DNA from: Spirochaetales bacterium | GTDB taxonomy: Bacteria > Spirochaetota > Spirochaetia > SZUA-6 > DRHE01 | Direction of reading: 5' to 3' | DNA: 44,955 nt | Assembly (NCBI GenBank): GCA_030615505.1 | Contig: JAUWZD010000030.1 | Span: 1 to 44,955 of the forward strand | Shown: in pieces, positions 31,546-39,881 of the stretch | How the letters are laid out: each line of letters begins with the position of its first letter | How positions within the stretch are numbered: position 1 is the first letter of the stretch | The notes under the pieces: model-generated | What the model was told of the DNA's origin: nothing | The model's database searches: none | The model's input: the letters and a program-made list of their open reading frames with translations, nothing else | Translations under genes and position numbers: made by a program

Positions 31546-32010
31546 TTAAGTATTTTTTTCTTCCTTACATTCATCACACAAGCCATAGAATCGTATTAAA
31601 TGACCTGTAATATCAAAATTATATTTTCCTGATAGTTCTTTTTGGGTTTTATTTAGAAGTTCAAGCTCATCATCAATAAAATCAGTATAATCAATAATTT
31701 TTAAGCAATTAGTACAAATTAAATGATGGTGATGAGCTTTGTTTCCATAATCTCCAGATAATTCATATCTAGCACGGCTATCTCCAAAATCAAATTTAGA
31801 AATAATACCCATTTGATCTAATAACTCAAGAGTCCTATAAATGGTAGTTAATCCTATTTCTGGATATTTACTATGAAGTGTCAAATATATATCCTCAGCA
31901 CTTAAATGTTTATCAGTACTTCTTAAGGCATTAATGATTGCTTCCCGTGAAATGGTTAATCTATAACCTCGACCTTTCAATCTTTTACGCCATTGGCAGC
32001 GGTTTCTCAT
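31546..32010 (-). CDS. Fur-family metalloregulator (Fur/PerR/Zur type)
   Basis: 154 residues from ATG 32010, chosen because AAGGGA lies six bases upstream; the frame is open to 32055 but only from a TTG inside a palindrome. N-terminal winged helix: GYRLTISREAIINALRS, LSAEDIYLTLHS, GLTTIYRTLELLDQMG. C-terminal metal region: KAHHHHLICTNCLKIIDY and a final CDEC pair, giving the structural zinc Cys4 set and the histidine-rich regulatory site. Whether iron, peroxide or zinc is sensed cannot be told; the Fur box next door favours iron. Confidence 0.87.
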   Translation of the reverse strand: MRNRCQWRKRLKGRGYRLTISREAIINALRSTDKHLSAEDIYLTLHSKYPEIGLTTIYRTLELLDQMGIISKFDFGDSRARYELSGDYGNKAHHHHLICTNCLKIIDYTDFIDDELELLNKTQKELSGKYNFDITGHLIRFYGLCDECKEEKNT

Positions 32011-32023
32011 AGCATTTCCCTTA

Positions 32024-32058
32024 AATTTGTTAATGGAAATAGCTTCCATTAACAAATT
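32024..32058 (-). promoter_or_regulatory. Long perfect palindrome upstream of the Fur-family gene (candidate operator)
   Basis: Two perfect 15-bp arms (32024-32038 and 32044-32058; core TTAATGGAA / TTCCATTAA) separated by ATAGC, ending 14 bp before the start codon. It could be an operator or, in the mRNA, a hairpin that hides nothing of the ribosome site but protects the 5' end. It does not match the Fur box consensus. Confidence 0.6.
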
Positions 32059-32190
32059 AATATAATTATTTTATTTTATCAAGTGCTTTTGAGCAGGTGC
32101 AGCTGAAAAAAGATATTCTTTCACAATATTTACTTATATCATCAAATATACATAATAAAATGAGCATATGGCAAGAAAATAAAAATGATA

Positions 32191-32219
32191 TTGACAATAT
32201 GCTAAATAGCATTTAAATA
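32191..32219 (+). promoter_or_regulatory. Promoter and inverted repeat for the Lrp/gcv operon
   Basis: TTGACA (32191-32196), 17-bp spacer, TAAATA (32214-32219). Within the spacer is ATGCT-AAAT-AGCAT (32199-32212), an inverted repeat placed to let a bound regulator block RNA polymerase; autorepression by the Lrp/AsnC protein is the obvious idea. Confidence 0.55.
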
Positions 32220-32240
32220 ATATTAATAGGGAGCAGTGGA

Positions 32241-32684
32241 ATGAAGATCGACCGGACCAATATCGAGATTATCAAGCTTCTTCGTGACGGCAGGAAACCC
32301 TTTAAGGAGATCGCCGATGAGCTGTCCATTACGGAAAACACGGTAAGAGCCCGGGTCAATAAGCTGAAAGAAGAGAGGGTGCTGGACATTTCCGGCTTAG
32401 TGGACCCTGAAGCCATTCCCGGGCACAGCATGATTATAGTGGGTGTGAAGCTAAATACCATGCATCTGGTGAAAAAGGGGGAGGAATTCAGCAAATTAAG
32501 AGGGGTTGTCTCAGTCAGTGTAGTCACCGGACGTTATGATTTGATTCTGGTGGTCTTATTAAAAGAGGATTTCGGTTTACTCGAATTCTTTACTGAAGAA
32601 GTTGATCCAATCGAGGACGTTCAATCCGTGGAAACCTTTGTGGTTTACCGCGGATACAATACAAAACTCCCCTACATTTTATAA
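32241..32684 (+). CDS. Lrp/AsnC-family transcriptional regulator
   Basis: 147 residues. N-terminal AsnC-type HTH (IDRTNIEIIKLLRDGRKPF, then ELSITENTVRARVNKLKEE, about 3-48) and C-terminal RAM ligand-binding domain (GHSMIIVGVKL, GRYDLILVVLL, FVVYRGYNTKLPYIL). Such proteins sense amino acids; position as first gene before gcvH with an 11-bp gap suggests it controls the glycine cleavage operon, probably with glycine as effector. GGAGCAGTGG precedes the ATG. Confidence 0.9.
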   Translation: MKIDRTNIEIIKLLRDGRKPFKEIADELSITENTVRARVNKLKEERVLDISGLVDPEAIPGHSMIIVGVKLNTMHLVKKGEEFSKLRGVVSVSVVTGRYDLILVVLLKEDFGLLEFFTEEVDPIEDVQSVETFVVYRGYNTKLPYIL

Positions 32685-32695
32685 GAGGAGATCAC

Positions 32696-33088
32696 ATGAA
32701 TATACCGGGAAACTTAAAATATGCTAAAACCCATGAATGGGTAAGGGTGGAAGATAAACTTGCCTATATGGGGATTACAGATTATGCACAGGAATCTTTA
32801 GGAGATATTGTGTATGTGGAAATACCCGAGCTGGATGCGGGGATAAAAAAGGGTGAGGAGACTGCCACTATCGAGTCCGTAAAAGCCGTTTCAGTTATTT
32901 ATGCCCCGGCTTCCGGAACTATAGCCAAAGTAAACGAGAATCTCGACGAGAGCCCCGAGCTGATTAATCAGAAACCTTATGAAGCCTTTATCTTTGCCAT
33001 TGAGATGTCTGATCCCACTGAACTGGAAGACCTGATGGATTCTTTAGCCTATGAGGAATTCCTTAAACAGGAAGAGGAAAAGCACTAA
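32696..33088 (+). CDS. gcvH: Glycine cleavage system H protein
   Basis: 130 residues, the standard length. Lipoyl-domain core with the lipoylated lysine Lys63 in ATIESVKAVSVIYAP, and the usual opening GNLKYAKTHEWVRVED and GITDYAQESLGDIVYVEIP. Carries the aminomethyl group between P, T and L proteins on its lipoyl arm. AGAGGAG precedes ATG; 13 bp separate its stop from the TTG start of gcvPA. Confidence 0.96.
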   Translation: MNIPGNLKYAKTHEWVRVEDKLAYMGITDYAQESLGDIVYVEIPELDAGIKKGEETATIESVKAVSVIYAPASGTIAKVNENLDESPELINQKPYEAFIFAIEMSDPTELEDLMDSLAYEEFLKQEEEKH

Positions 33089-33101
33089 CCGGAGGAATCA
33101 T

Positions 33102-34460
33102 TTGTTTCCCTATCTGCCTCATACAGAAGAAGACATTGCTGATATGCTGAACACTATCGGAGTTGACTCTATAGATGATCTCTTTCGGGATATCCCTTCT
33201 GAGCTAGAACTCAATAGGCCGCTGAATCTGCCTGAGGGTATATCGGAATACGAAGTTATTAAGAAATTGCGCGACATTTCAAAGCAGGACATATCGGAGT
33301 ATGTTTCTTTCTTAGGAGGCGGCAGCTATGATCATATAATCCCGGCAGTAGTGAAACACATCACTTCCAGGTCTGAATTCTACACCGCCTACACCCCCTA
33401 TCAGGCTGAGATCTCACAGGGGATTCTGCAGGCAATTTTTGAATTCCAGACCATGATTTGTGAGCTAACTTCCCTCGATGTGTCTAATGCCTCTCTATAC
33501 GATGGGCATACAGCAGCCTCCGAAGCATGCGCCATGGCTTTAAACAGTGTCCGGCCCCGGGTTAAGGGGGCAGACACACTCCTGTACTCAGAAACAATCC
33601 ATCCGTTTACTAAACAGGTGCTGGAAACTTATTTTTCGCACACGGGCATCACATTAAAAGAAATCAGGCAGACGGCTGGGGTCACCTCCTTTGAGGATCT
33701 GGAGAGTAAATTATCCTCCAAGGTGGCGGGAGTTATAGTGCAGACACCTAACTTTCTGGGATACTTAGAGGATTATACAGGATTCGCCGATCTCATCCAC
33801 AACAATGGTTCGCTTTTCATAATCTCCTCTAATCCCCTTTCACTGGGAATCCTGAAACCTCAAGGGGCCTGGGGCGCGGATGTGGCCATCGGGGATACTC
33901 AAGCCTTAGGCCTCCCTTCCTATTTCGGAGGACCCTCCGTGGGTTATATCGCAGCAGACCGGAAGCTCTTAAGAAAGATGCCCGGGAGAATTGTGGGGCA
34001 GTCTTTAGATAGGCAAGGGAAGAGGGCTTTCCTCTTAACCCTTCAGGCCCGTGAGCAGCATATAAGAAGAGAGAGAGCTAATTCAAATATATGCTCGAAT
34101 CAGGCACTGGCCGCACTGGCCACCACTGTGTATCTGGCGGTTGTAGGCAAACAGGGTTTGAGAGAAGTAGGAAGGCGGAATGTGCAGAAGGCGCACTACC
34201 TCTTTAACAGACTCATTAATGAGCTGCCCGTGGAGCCTCTCTATGAACGACCCTTTTTCAACGAGTTCCCTGTCAGATTGAACAGGCATGCACCATCTGT
34301 TCTTAGAAGGATGGAAGATGAGGGAATTTTCGCCGGTATCGCCTTAGAACGGTTCTATCCGGATTCTTTCAAGGATGTAATCGCTGTAGCTGTAACTGAG
34401 AAGCGCACTAAGGATGAGCTTGACCTCTATGTGGATACATTGAGGGGGATCTTAAAGTGA
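33102..34460 (+). CDS. gcvPA: Glycine dehydrogenase (decarboxylating) subunit 1
   Basis: 452 residues from TTG 33102, which lies five bases after GGAGGA and gives [16 protein letters not shown], the family N-terminus; upstream codons overlap gcvH and do not match. Typical blocks: [51 protein letters not shown]. With subunit 2 it forms the PLP-dependent P protein that decarboxylates glycine and hands the aminomethyl group to GcvH. Subunit 1 lacks the PLP lysine. Overlaps gcvPB by four bases (GTGA). Confidence 0.95.
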   Translation: MFPYLPHTEEDIADMLNTIGVDSIDDLFRDIPSELELNRPLNLPEGISEYEVIKKLRDISKQDISEYVSFLGGGSYDHIIPAVVKHITSRSEFYTAYTPYQAEISQGILQAIFEFQTMICELTSLDVSNASLYDGHTAASEACAMALNSVRPRVKGADTLLYSETIHPFTKQVLETYFSHTGITLKEIRQTAGVTSFEDLESKLSSKVAGVIVQTPNFLGYLEDYTGFADLIHNNGSLFIISSNPLSLGILKPQGAWGADVAIGDTQALGLPSYFGGPSVGYIAADRKLLRKMPGRIVGQSLDRQGKRAFLLTLQAREQHIRRERANSNICSNQALAALATTVYLAVVGKQGLREVGRRNVQKAHYLFNRLINELPVEPLYERPFFNEFPVRLNRHAPSVLRRMEDEGIFAGIALERFYPDSFKDVIAVAVTEKRTKDELDLYVDTLRGILK

Positions 34461-35914
34461 AAGACGGTTTGATATTCGAAATTTCAAAGAAGGGCAGAGT
34501 GGGGTACAACTTCCCGGAATGTGATGTTCCTCTGGTTCCCATAGAAGAGATTTTTAAAGAGATATATTTGAGAGTGGATGAGCCCCGTCTTCCTGAAGTA
34601 TCGGAGCTAGATTTAGTTCGTCATTACACCAATCTCTCCAGGAAGAATTATGGAGTTGATCTTGGTTTTTATCCTCTAGGCTCATGTACAATGAAGTATA
34701 ATCCAAAAGTCAATGAAGAGGTGGCCGGATTTTCCGGATTCCAGCAGGTCCACCCCCTTCAGCCGGAGCACTCTGTACAGGGTGTGTTGCATGTAATGCA
34801 TAATATCACAGAGAAACTATGTGAGCTAACAGGCATGAAATGGGGAAGCCTCCAGCCCTTTGCCGGGGCACATGGAGAGTTCATGGGAATGAAGCTCTTC
34901 AGAGCCTATTTCGAAAAACAGGGAGAGAGGCAGAGAACAAAAATTCTGGTGCCGGATTCGGCTCATGGTACAAACCCCGCTTCGGCGCATATCTCGGGAT
35001 TTGAAGTTGTAGAGATAAAATCCAATCACCAGGGGATTGTTTCTCTGGAGAGCCTGAATGAACACATGGACGAAAAACTGGCCGGGATTATGCTTACCAA
35101 CCCCAATACACTCGGCCTGTTTGAAAAGGATATTAGGGAGATAGCTTTCCGTGTGCATAATGCAGGCGGGCTATTATACTACGATGGAGCCAATCTCAAT
35201 GCCATCATGGGCAGGTCAAGACCTGGTGATATGGGTTTTGATGTGGTGCATTTGAACCTTCATAAAACATTCTCAACTCCCCACGGTGGGGGTGGGCCGG
35301 GTTCCGGTCCTGTGCTTGTTAATGAGAAGCTCATACCCTTTCTGCCTGTACCGGATATCGTTGAGAGGCAAGGTTCATACCATTTCGATTATAACCGGCA
35401 GGACAGCATCGGAAGAATTTCGGGGTTCTACGGGAATATCGCTGTTATTATAAAAGCCTATGCCTATCTCCTCTTTATGGGTAAAAACGGGCTCAAGAGC
35501 TGCTCTGAGCGCGCAGTATTGAATGCCAACTATCTTAAAGCTAGATTGGAGACTCGCTATTATCTGCCCTATAACCACTACTGCAAACATGAATTTGTCC
35601 TGTCGGCAAAAATTATAAAGGAGAAGTTCGGGATTAGAGCTTTGGATATCGCCAAGCGACTACTCGATTACGGGGTGCATCCGCCTACAGTATATTTCCC
35701 CCTTATCGTGCAGGAGGCATTAATGGTCGAGCCCACAGAGACGGAATCCAAGGAATCTTTAGACATGTTTGCCGATATCATGCTGAGGATATATGAGGAG
35801 GCAAAAAACAGCCCGGATCTTCTTAAAACAGCCCCGACTTTAACACCTGTCAGGAGAATCGATGAGGTTCTGGCAGCGAAAAAACCTGTCGTCCGGTGGC
35901 AGGGAGATGAGTAA
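34457..35914 (+). CDS. gcvPB: Glycine dehydrogenase (decarboxylating) subunit 2
   Basis: 485 residues. GTG start overlapping the gcvPA stop. PLP lysine Lys270 in [18 protein letters not shown]; other landmarks are [14 protein letters not shown] (71-84), [13 protein letters not shown] (166-178) and the C-terminal [12 protein letters not shown]. Catalytic half of the split P protein, which is common in anaerobes and thermophiles. Translationally coupled to subunit 1. Confidence 0.96.
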   Translation: MKDGLIFEISKKGRVGYNFPECDVPLVPIEEIFKEIYLRVDEPRLPEVSELDLVRHYTNLSRKNYGVDLGFYPLGSCTMKYNPKVNEEVAGFSGFQQVHPLQPEHSVQGVLHVMHNITEKLCELTGMKWGSLQPFAGAHGEFMGMKLFRAYFEKQGERQRTKILVPDSAHGTNPASAHISGFEVVEIKSNHQGIVSLESLNEHMDEKLAGIMLTNPNTLGLFEKDIREIAFRVHNAGGLLYYDGANLNAIMGRSRPGDMGFDVVHLNLHKTFSTPHGGGGPGSGPVLVNEKLIPFLPVPDIVERQGSYHFDYNRQDSIGRISGFYGNIAVIIKAYAYLLFMGKNGLKSCSERAVLNANYLKARLETRYYLPYNHYCKHEFVLSAKIIKEKFGIRALDIAKRLLDYGVHPPTVYFPLIVQEALMVEPTETESKESLDMFADIMLRIYEEAKNSPDLLKTAPTLTPVRRIDEVLAAKKPVVRWQGDE

Positions 35915-35926
35915 TAGGAGGAAATT

Positions 35927-37120
35927 ATGAAATTAGCCGAGCGTTTATTCCGTTTGGGAACCGAGACCGCCTTTGCCGTGTCGTGTGAAGCTGCAGCCTA
36001 TGCCGCGGGAGGGAACAAAGTATATCCATTTCACCTTGGGGATATCAATATAAGGACTCCGGACAATATTATAGAGGCGACGGAAAAGGCAATAAAAGAC
36101 GGTAAGACCGGGTACTGTCCAAACGACGGCATCCCCCAGCTCCGCGAGTTTCTCGCTGAAGATGTCAACAAGTCTCACCGTTCCCATTACACACTGAACA
36201 ATGTGGCCATCCAGCCTGGAGGCAAACCGGTGATCGGCAAATTCCTCCTGGTTCTGATGAATCCGGGGGATGAGGTCCTTTACCCGAACCCCGGTTACCC
36301 GATATATGAGTCCATGATCGAGTTTCATCTCGGCAGGGCTGTGCCCTACGGTTATTCGGAGGGACTTGAGAATTTTGAAATGAAACTCGATGATATTGAG
36401 CGGCTGATTACTCAGAAGACCCGCATTCTGATTTTAAACAACCCTCAGAACCCAATGGGCGCCGAATCATCCCATGAAGAGCTGGAGAGAGTGGCCGGGC
36501 TGGTCAGGAAGCACGATCTTTCTGTGCTCTGTGATGAGTCCTATTTTGATATGCGCTACGAGGGAGAATCTCAATCCTTAGTATCTCTGCCCGGAATGGA
36601 GGAGAGATGCGTTATTCTCTACAGCTTTTCGAAGAAGTTCGCCATGACCGGCTGGAGGCTCGGAGCGGCAATTGGACCGGAGAAGGTAATCGAATGCATC
36701 GCCAAGCTCAATGTGAACGATGAATCCTGCTCGAACCATTTTATTCAATACGGCGCAATCGAGGGACTAACCGGAGATCAGGCCGGGGTAAAGAAGATTC
36801 TTGAGACCTTAAGGAAGCGCCGGGATCGGGCCCTAGAAATCTTGAGTTCCATCCACGGAATACGCTGTTTCAATCCAAAGGCAACCTTCTATCTTTTTCC
36901 CAATGTGACTGCAGCCATGAACAGAAAAGGTCTGAGCGATTATAATGAGTTTAGGATAGCCGCGCTGAATGAAACCGGTGTTTCCTTCTGTACTCGCCTC
37001 CACTTTGGGCGGGCCCTGCCCGGCGAAACAGAGAAGTATATAAGGCTAGCATATTCCGGCATTAACCTTGATCTTATTGAAGAAGGTCTTATGAAATTCA
37101 AGAAATTCCTTGAAAGTTAA
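35927..37120 (+). CDS. Class I/II PLP aminotransferase within the glycine cleavage operon
   Basis: 397 residues, fold type I. Asn-Pro motif NNPQNPMGA (171-179), Asp203 (CDESYFDMRY) contacting the pyridine ring, Schiff-base Lys236 in SFSKKFAMTGWRLG, and substrate arginine near the C-terminus (YIRLAYSG). Related to aspartate/alanine aminotransferases; the donor cannot be told. Placed between gcvPB and gcvT-glyA (12 and 14 bp gaps) with AGGAGG, so it probably feeds or drains the glycine/serine pool, for instance glyoxylate to glycine or serine to hydroxypyruvate. It is not a standard member of gcv operons. Confidence 0.9.
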   Translation: MKLAERLFRLGTETAFAVSCEAAAYAAGGNKVYPFHLGDINIRTPDNIIEATEKAIKDGKTGYCPNDGIPQLREFLAEDVNKSHRSHYTLNNVAIQPGGKPVIGKFLLVLMNPGDEVLYPNPGYPIYESMIEFHLGRAVPYGYSEGLENFEMKLDDIERLITQKTRILILNNPQNPMGAESSHEELERVAGLVRKHDLSVLCDESYFDMRYEGESQSLVSLPGMEERCVILYSFSKKFAMTGWRLGAAIGPEKVIECIAKLNVNDESCSNHFIQYGAIEGLTGDQAGVKKILETLRKRRDRALEILSSIHGIRCFNPKATFYLFPNVTAAMNRKGLSDYNEFRIAALNETGVSFCTRLHFGRALPGETEKYIRLAYSGINLDLIEEGLMKFKKFLES

Positions 37121-37134
37121 ATAGAAAAACAAAT

Positions 37135-39219
37135 ATGGGAAAAACCGTCTTATTCGAAAAACATATTTCCCTTAAAGCGAAAATGGTGGAGTTCGGGGGA
37201 TGGGAGATGCCCCTTCAGTACCCTGCAGGAATAATAGAAGAGCATCTTTTAACGCGCAAAAGGGTAGGTCTTTTCGATATCTCCCATATGGGCAGGTTTA
37301 TTATCCGGGGAAGCGGAGCACTGCCCTTTCTACAGCATGTGCTCACTAACAATTCCGCCGGGCTTATACCCGGGAAAGCCCAATACACCATTATTTCTAA
37401 TGAGAGGGGTGGGGCGCTGGATGATGCCTACCTGTACCGCTTTTTTGAAGATGAGTATCTCCTCGTGGTCAATGCAGTCAATCGGGAGAAAGATTTGAAG
37501 CATTTCCAGGAGATTCTACCCTCCTTTCCCGATGTTGAGTGTCAAGATCAGACTGATCAATTGTCCATGCTCTCCCTTCAGGGTCCTCTCTCCAGGGAGA
37601 TCCTGATCGGGGTACTGGATGTGGGAGGCCTGCCGGAACCCATGAAAAACTCTCTCAGTGTAGGGACGATCAGGGGAAACCGGGTCTTAATGGCAAGAAC
37701 GGGTTATGCGGGTGAATCCCTGGGCTTTGAGCTTTTCATAACACATGAGGGTGCGGGAGAGATCTGGGAGCTTCTTTTAGAGAGGGGTGCAGCTCCTGTG
37801 GGATTGGGCGCCAGGGACTCACTCAGGCTGGAGGCAGGACTGCCCCTTTACGGGCATGAGCTGGGTTTGGACCCCGAAGGAAAAGAAATCCCCATATTCT
37901 CCTGTCCCCTGGCCCGCTTTGCCGTAAGTTTTAATCCTTTAAAGGGCGAGTATATAGGAAGAAGTGCACTACAGCGCCAATTTGAGGCTTATAAGAGAAT
38001 TCTCCGGTATGATTTTTCGGACCTGGATAACCTGAAGAGGATTATCAGACACTTTACACTCACGGGCAGAGGAATTGCCCGGGAGGGAGCTAAAGTTTTT
38101 AAACAAGACCGGCAGATCGGGTGGGTGACCAGTGGGACCATGGTGCCCTACTGGAAGGTGAAAGGAAGGGGCCTGTCCAATACCCTAAGCGATGAAAGCG
38201 GAAGGAGAGCCGTGGGCCTGGCCCTGATCGACAGTCAATACGGAGAAAACGAGCCTGTCTCGGTGGATATCAGGGGAAAGCAGACCCATGCCATTACCGT
38301 GCCTTTCAATCTTCGCTCAGAGGCACCGCCCTTTTCAAGGCCTATCCTCCATGATAAGCCGCCCATCGAGATACACGGGGCTGGGGAAGCATCTAAGGCA
38401 GCCGTTGATCTGGCCCATGTCCATACACTATTGAAAAAAGCCATTGATAATTCCCGGTGGAGACAGACAGATTGTATTAACCTCATTCCCTCTGAACAGA
38501 CCCTTTCTCCACTGGCCAGGCTTCTTTCTGTAATGGATCCTGCACACCGTTATGGAGAGCATAAGAGGATCAAGGCATTAAACGAAGCGGATGTCTTTTA
38601 TTACCAGGGAACCGCTTTTATAGATGAGGTGGAGAGGCTCGTTGAGAGTGAAATTGCAAGCTTCTTAGGATGCAGCGAGGTTGAAGCGCGCCTGATCAGT
38701 GGGCAGATGGCCAATACGACAGTTTTCAGCGCTTTAGTGGATTACTTAAACCGGGGAGACAGGAAGCAGGAACAGCGCAGAATCCGTTCTGTAATGAACA
38801 ACCACATCATTAAGGGGGGCCATCTAAGCGCTCAACCCATGGGAGCACTGAGGGATTTTGTGGCCCGGGACCCGAAGACAGAGAAGCCGGCAGTGGTCAA
38901 TTTTCCGGTTCTTCCTGAGAATCCGTACAAAATAGATGTTTCCCTGGTAAAAGAGCTCTTAGAGTACTACAAACCAGAACTCATTATCCTGGGCAAGAGC
39001 ATGGTTCTTCACCCCGAACCGGTAGAGGAGATCCGCAGTTTTGTGGATGAGCTCTCCTTAGATACATTCATCATGTACGACATGGCGCATGTGCTGGGCC
39101 TGGTCGGCCCTTACTTCCAGGAGCCCTTTAAGGAGGGCGCCGATATTGTTACGGGATCCACACATAAAACCTTTTTCGGAACACAGCGGGGTGTTATAGC
39201 TTCGAATTACACGGAGTAG
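37135..39219 (+). CDS. gcvT: Aminomethyltransferase (GcvT) fused to serine hydroxymethyltransferase-like (GlyA) domain, ended by an in-frame amber codon
   Basis: 694 residues before TAG 39217-39219. Residues 1 to about 380 are a full GcvT: MVEFGGWEMPLQYPAGI, FDISHMGRF, RTGYAGESLGFELFI, GLGARDSLRLEAGLPLYGHEL. A linker follows, then from about 420 a SHMT-like domain (INLIPSEQTLSPLARLL, RYGEHKR, FYYQGTAFIDEVE, MYDMAHVLGLVG and the PLP lysine Lys678 in GSTHKTFFGTQRG). Translation stops 16 residues after that lysine, but the same frame goes on for another 188 codons of SHMT. T protein and SHMT are consecutive users of methylene-THF, so the fusion makes sense. The shortened product should keep T activity and lose SHMT activity unless the amber codon is read through. 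Confidence 0.9.
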   Translation: MGKTVLFEKHISLKAKMVEFGGWEMPLQYPAGIIEEHLLTRKRVGLFDISHMGRFIIRGSGALPFLQHVLTNNSAGLIPGKAQYTIISNERGGALDDAYLYRFFEDEYLLVVNAVNREKDLKHFQEILPSFPDVECQDQTDQLSMLSLQGPLSREILIGVLDVGGLPEPMKNSLSVGTIRGNRVLMARTGYAGESLGFELFITHEGAGEIWELLLERGAAPVGLGARDSLRLEAGLPLYGHELGLDPEGKEIPIFSCPLARFAVSFNPLKGEYIGRSALQRQFEAYKRILRYDFSDLDNLKRIIRHFTLTGRGIAREGAKVFKQDRQIGWVTSGTMVPYWKVKGRGLSNTLSDESGRRAVGLALIDSQYGENEPVSVDIRGKQTHAITVPFNLRSEAPPFSRPILHDKPPIEIHGAGEASKAAVDLAHVHTLLKKAIDNSRWRQTDCINLIPSEQTLSPLARLLSVMDPAHRYGEHKRIKALNEADVFYYQGTAFIDEVERLVESEIASFLGCSEVEARLISGQMANTTVFSALVDYLNRGDRKQEQRRIRSVMNNHIIKGGHLSAQPMGALRDFVARDPKTEKPAVVNFPVLPENPYKIDVSLVKELLEYYKPELIILGKSMVLHPEPVEEIRSFVDELSLDTFIMYDMAHVLGLVGPYFQEPFKEGADIVTGSTHKTFFGTQRGVIASNYTE

Positions 39220-39786
39220 GATAGGCGCTACCCCTTCTGGGAGGCTGTAGAGCGGCGCGCCTTTCCCGGGAGCGTGAGCAATCATCATCTTGGAACCCTG
39301 CTAGGACTGCTTTTAAGCGCCTATGAGATGAATGCTTTTAAGGATGCCTATCAGAGAAGAGTCTTAGCCAATGCCAGGGCCTTTGCCCGGGCACTGAAAG
39401 AGACGGGCATGGAGGTGGCGGGCGATCCTGATGTTTCATTCACTGAGACCCATCAGGTCATCCTCAATGTAGGGTACAGCAAGGGAATTGAGGCTGCCAG
39501 AGAACTTGAAGAGAACAATATCATTGTCAATTTTCAGGCATCTCCCCAGGAGGAGGGATTTACCGCATCAGGCTCATTGAGGTTAGGGGTTTCGGAAATG
39601 ACCCGGTTCGGTATGGAAGAAGAAGATTTTAAAACCCTGGCCCAATTCATCCGCGATGTGGTGGTGGAAGGAAAGCAGGTGAAAGGGGAAGTCACAAGTT
39701 TCAGGAAAAGATTTCAGGAGCTAAAGTTCTGCTTTTCAGGAGCAGAGTTTGAGGAGCATTTAGAAGCCCTGCACCGCCTGATTTAG
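39220..39786 (+). pseudogene. glyA: C-terminal part of the GcvT-GlyA fusion beyond the amber codon
   Basis: Same frame as the upstream gene; begins DRRYPFWEAVERRAFPGSVS and continues through HHLGTLLGLLLSAYEMNAF to the end of the SHMT fold at TAG 39784-39786 (188 residues). The first in-frame start, GTG 39274, lacks a ribosome site and would skip conserved residues, so independent translation is unlikely. Codon use and conservation look unspoiled apart from the single TAG, which fits a recent GAG-to-TAG change, programmed readthrough, or a sequencing error. Confidence 0.75.
39372..39507 (+). repeat. Source copy of a 136-bp duplicated glyA segment
   Basis: This part of the glyA-like sequence recurs at 44346-44481 in the same orientation with one difference (TAC here, TAA there). 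The copy is embedded in unrelated sequence near the right edge. Confidence 0.9.
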
Positions 39787-39830
39787 GCCATTCGACGAAA
39801 GGAAAGGCTTCCGCACACTAACGGGAATTG

Positions 39831-39881
39831 AATTAATTGTCAACCAATTGTCAACACAGGTTATATTTATTTGTCAACTCT
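39831..39881 (+). repeat. Three-box TTGTCAAC array, copy downstream of the regulator gene
   Basis: TTGTCAAC occurs at 39837, 39848 and 39871. The same boxes with the same 11- and 23-bp steps occur at 40902-40952. The first 25 bp and last 11 bp are identical between arrays. The third box overlaps the last codons of the 39867-40889 gene. Confidence 0.75.

Noticed and set aside
32059-32240. Glycine riboswitch before the gcv operon
   Set aside because: The leader is short and AT-rich with no tandem aptamer-like stems; an Lrp-type regulator and operator explain control better.
39217-39219. Firm claim of pyrrolysine insertion at the amber codon
   Set aside because: No pyl genes or suppressor tRNA are visible, TAG ends other real genes here, and a GAG-to-TAG mutation explains it; kept only as a hypothesis.
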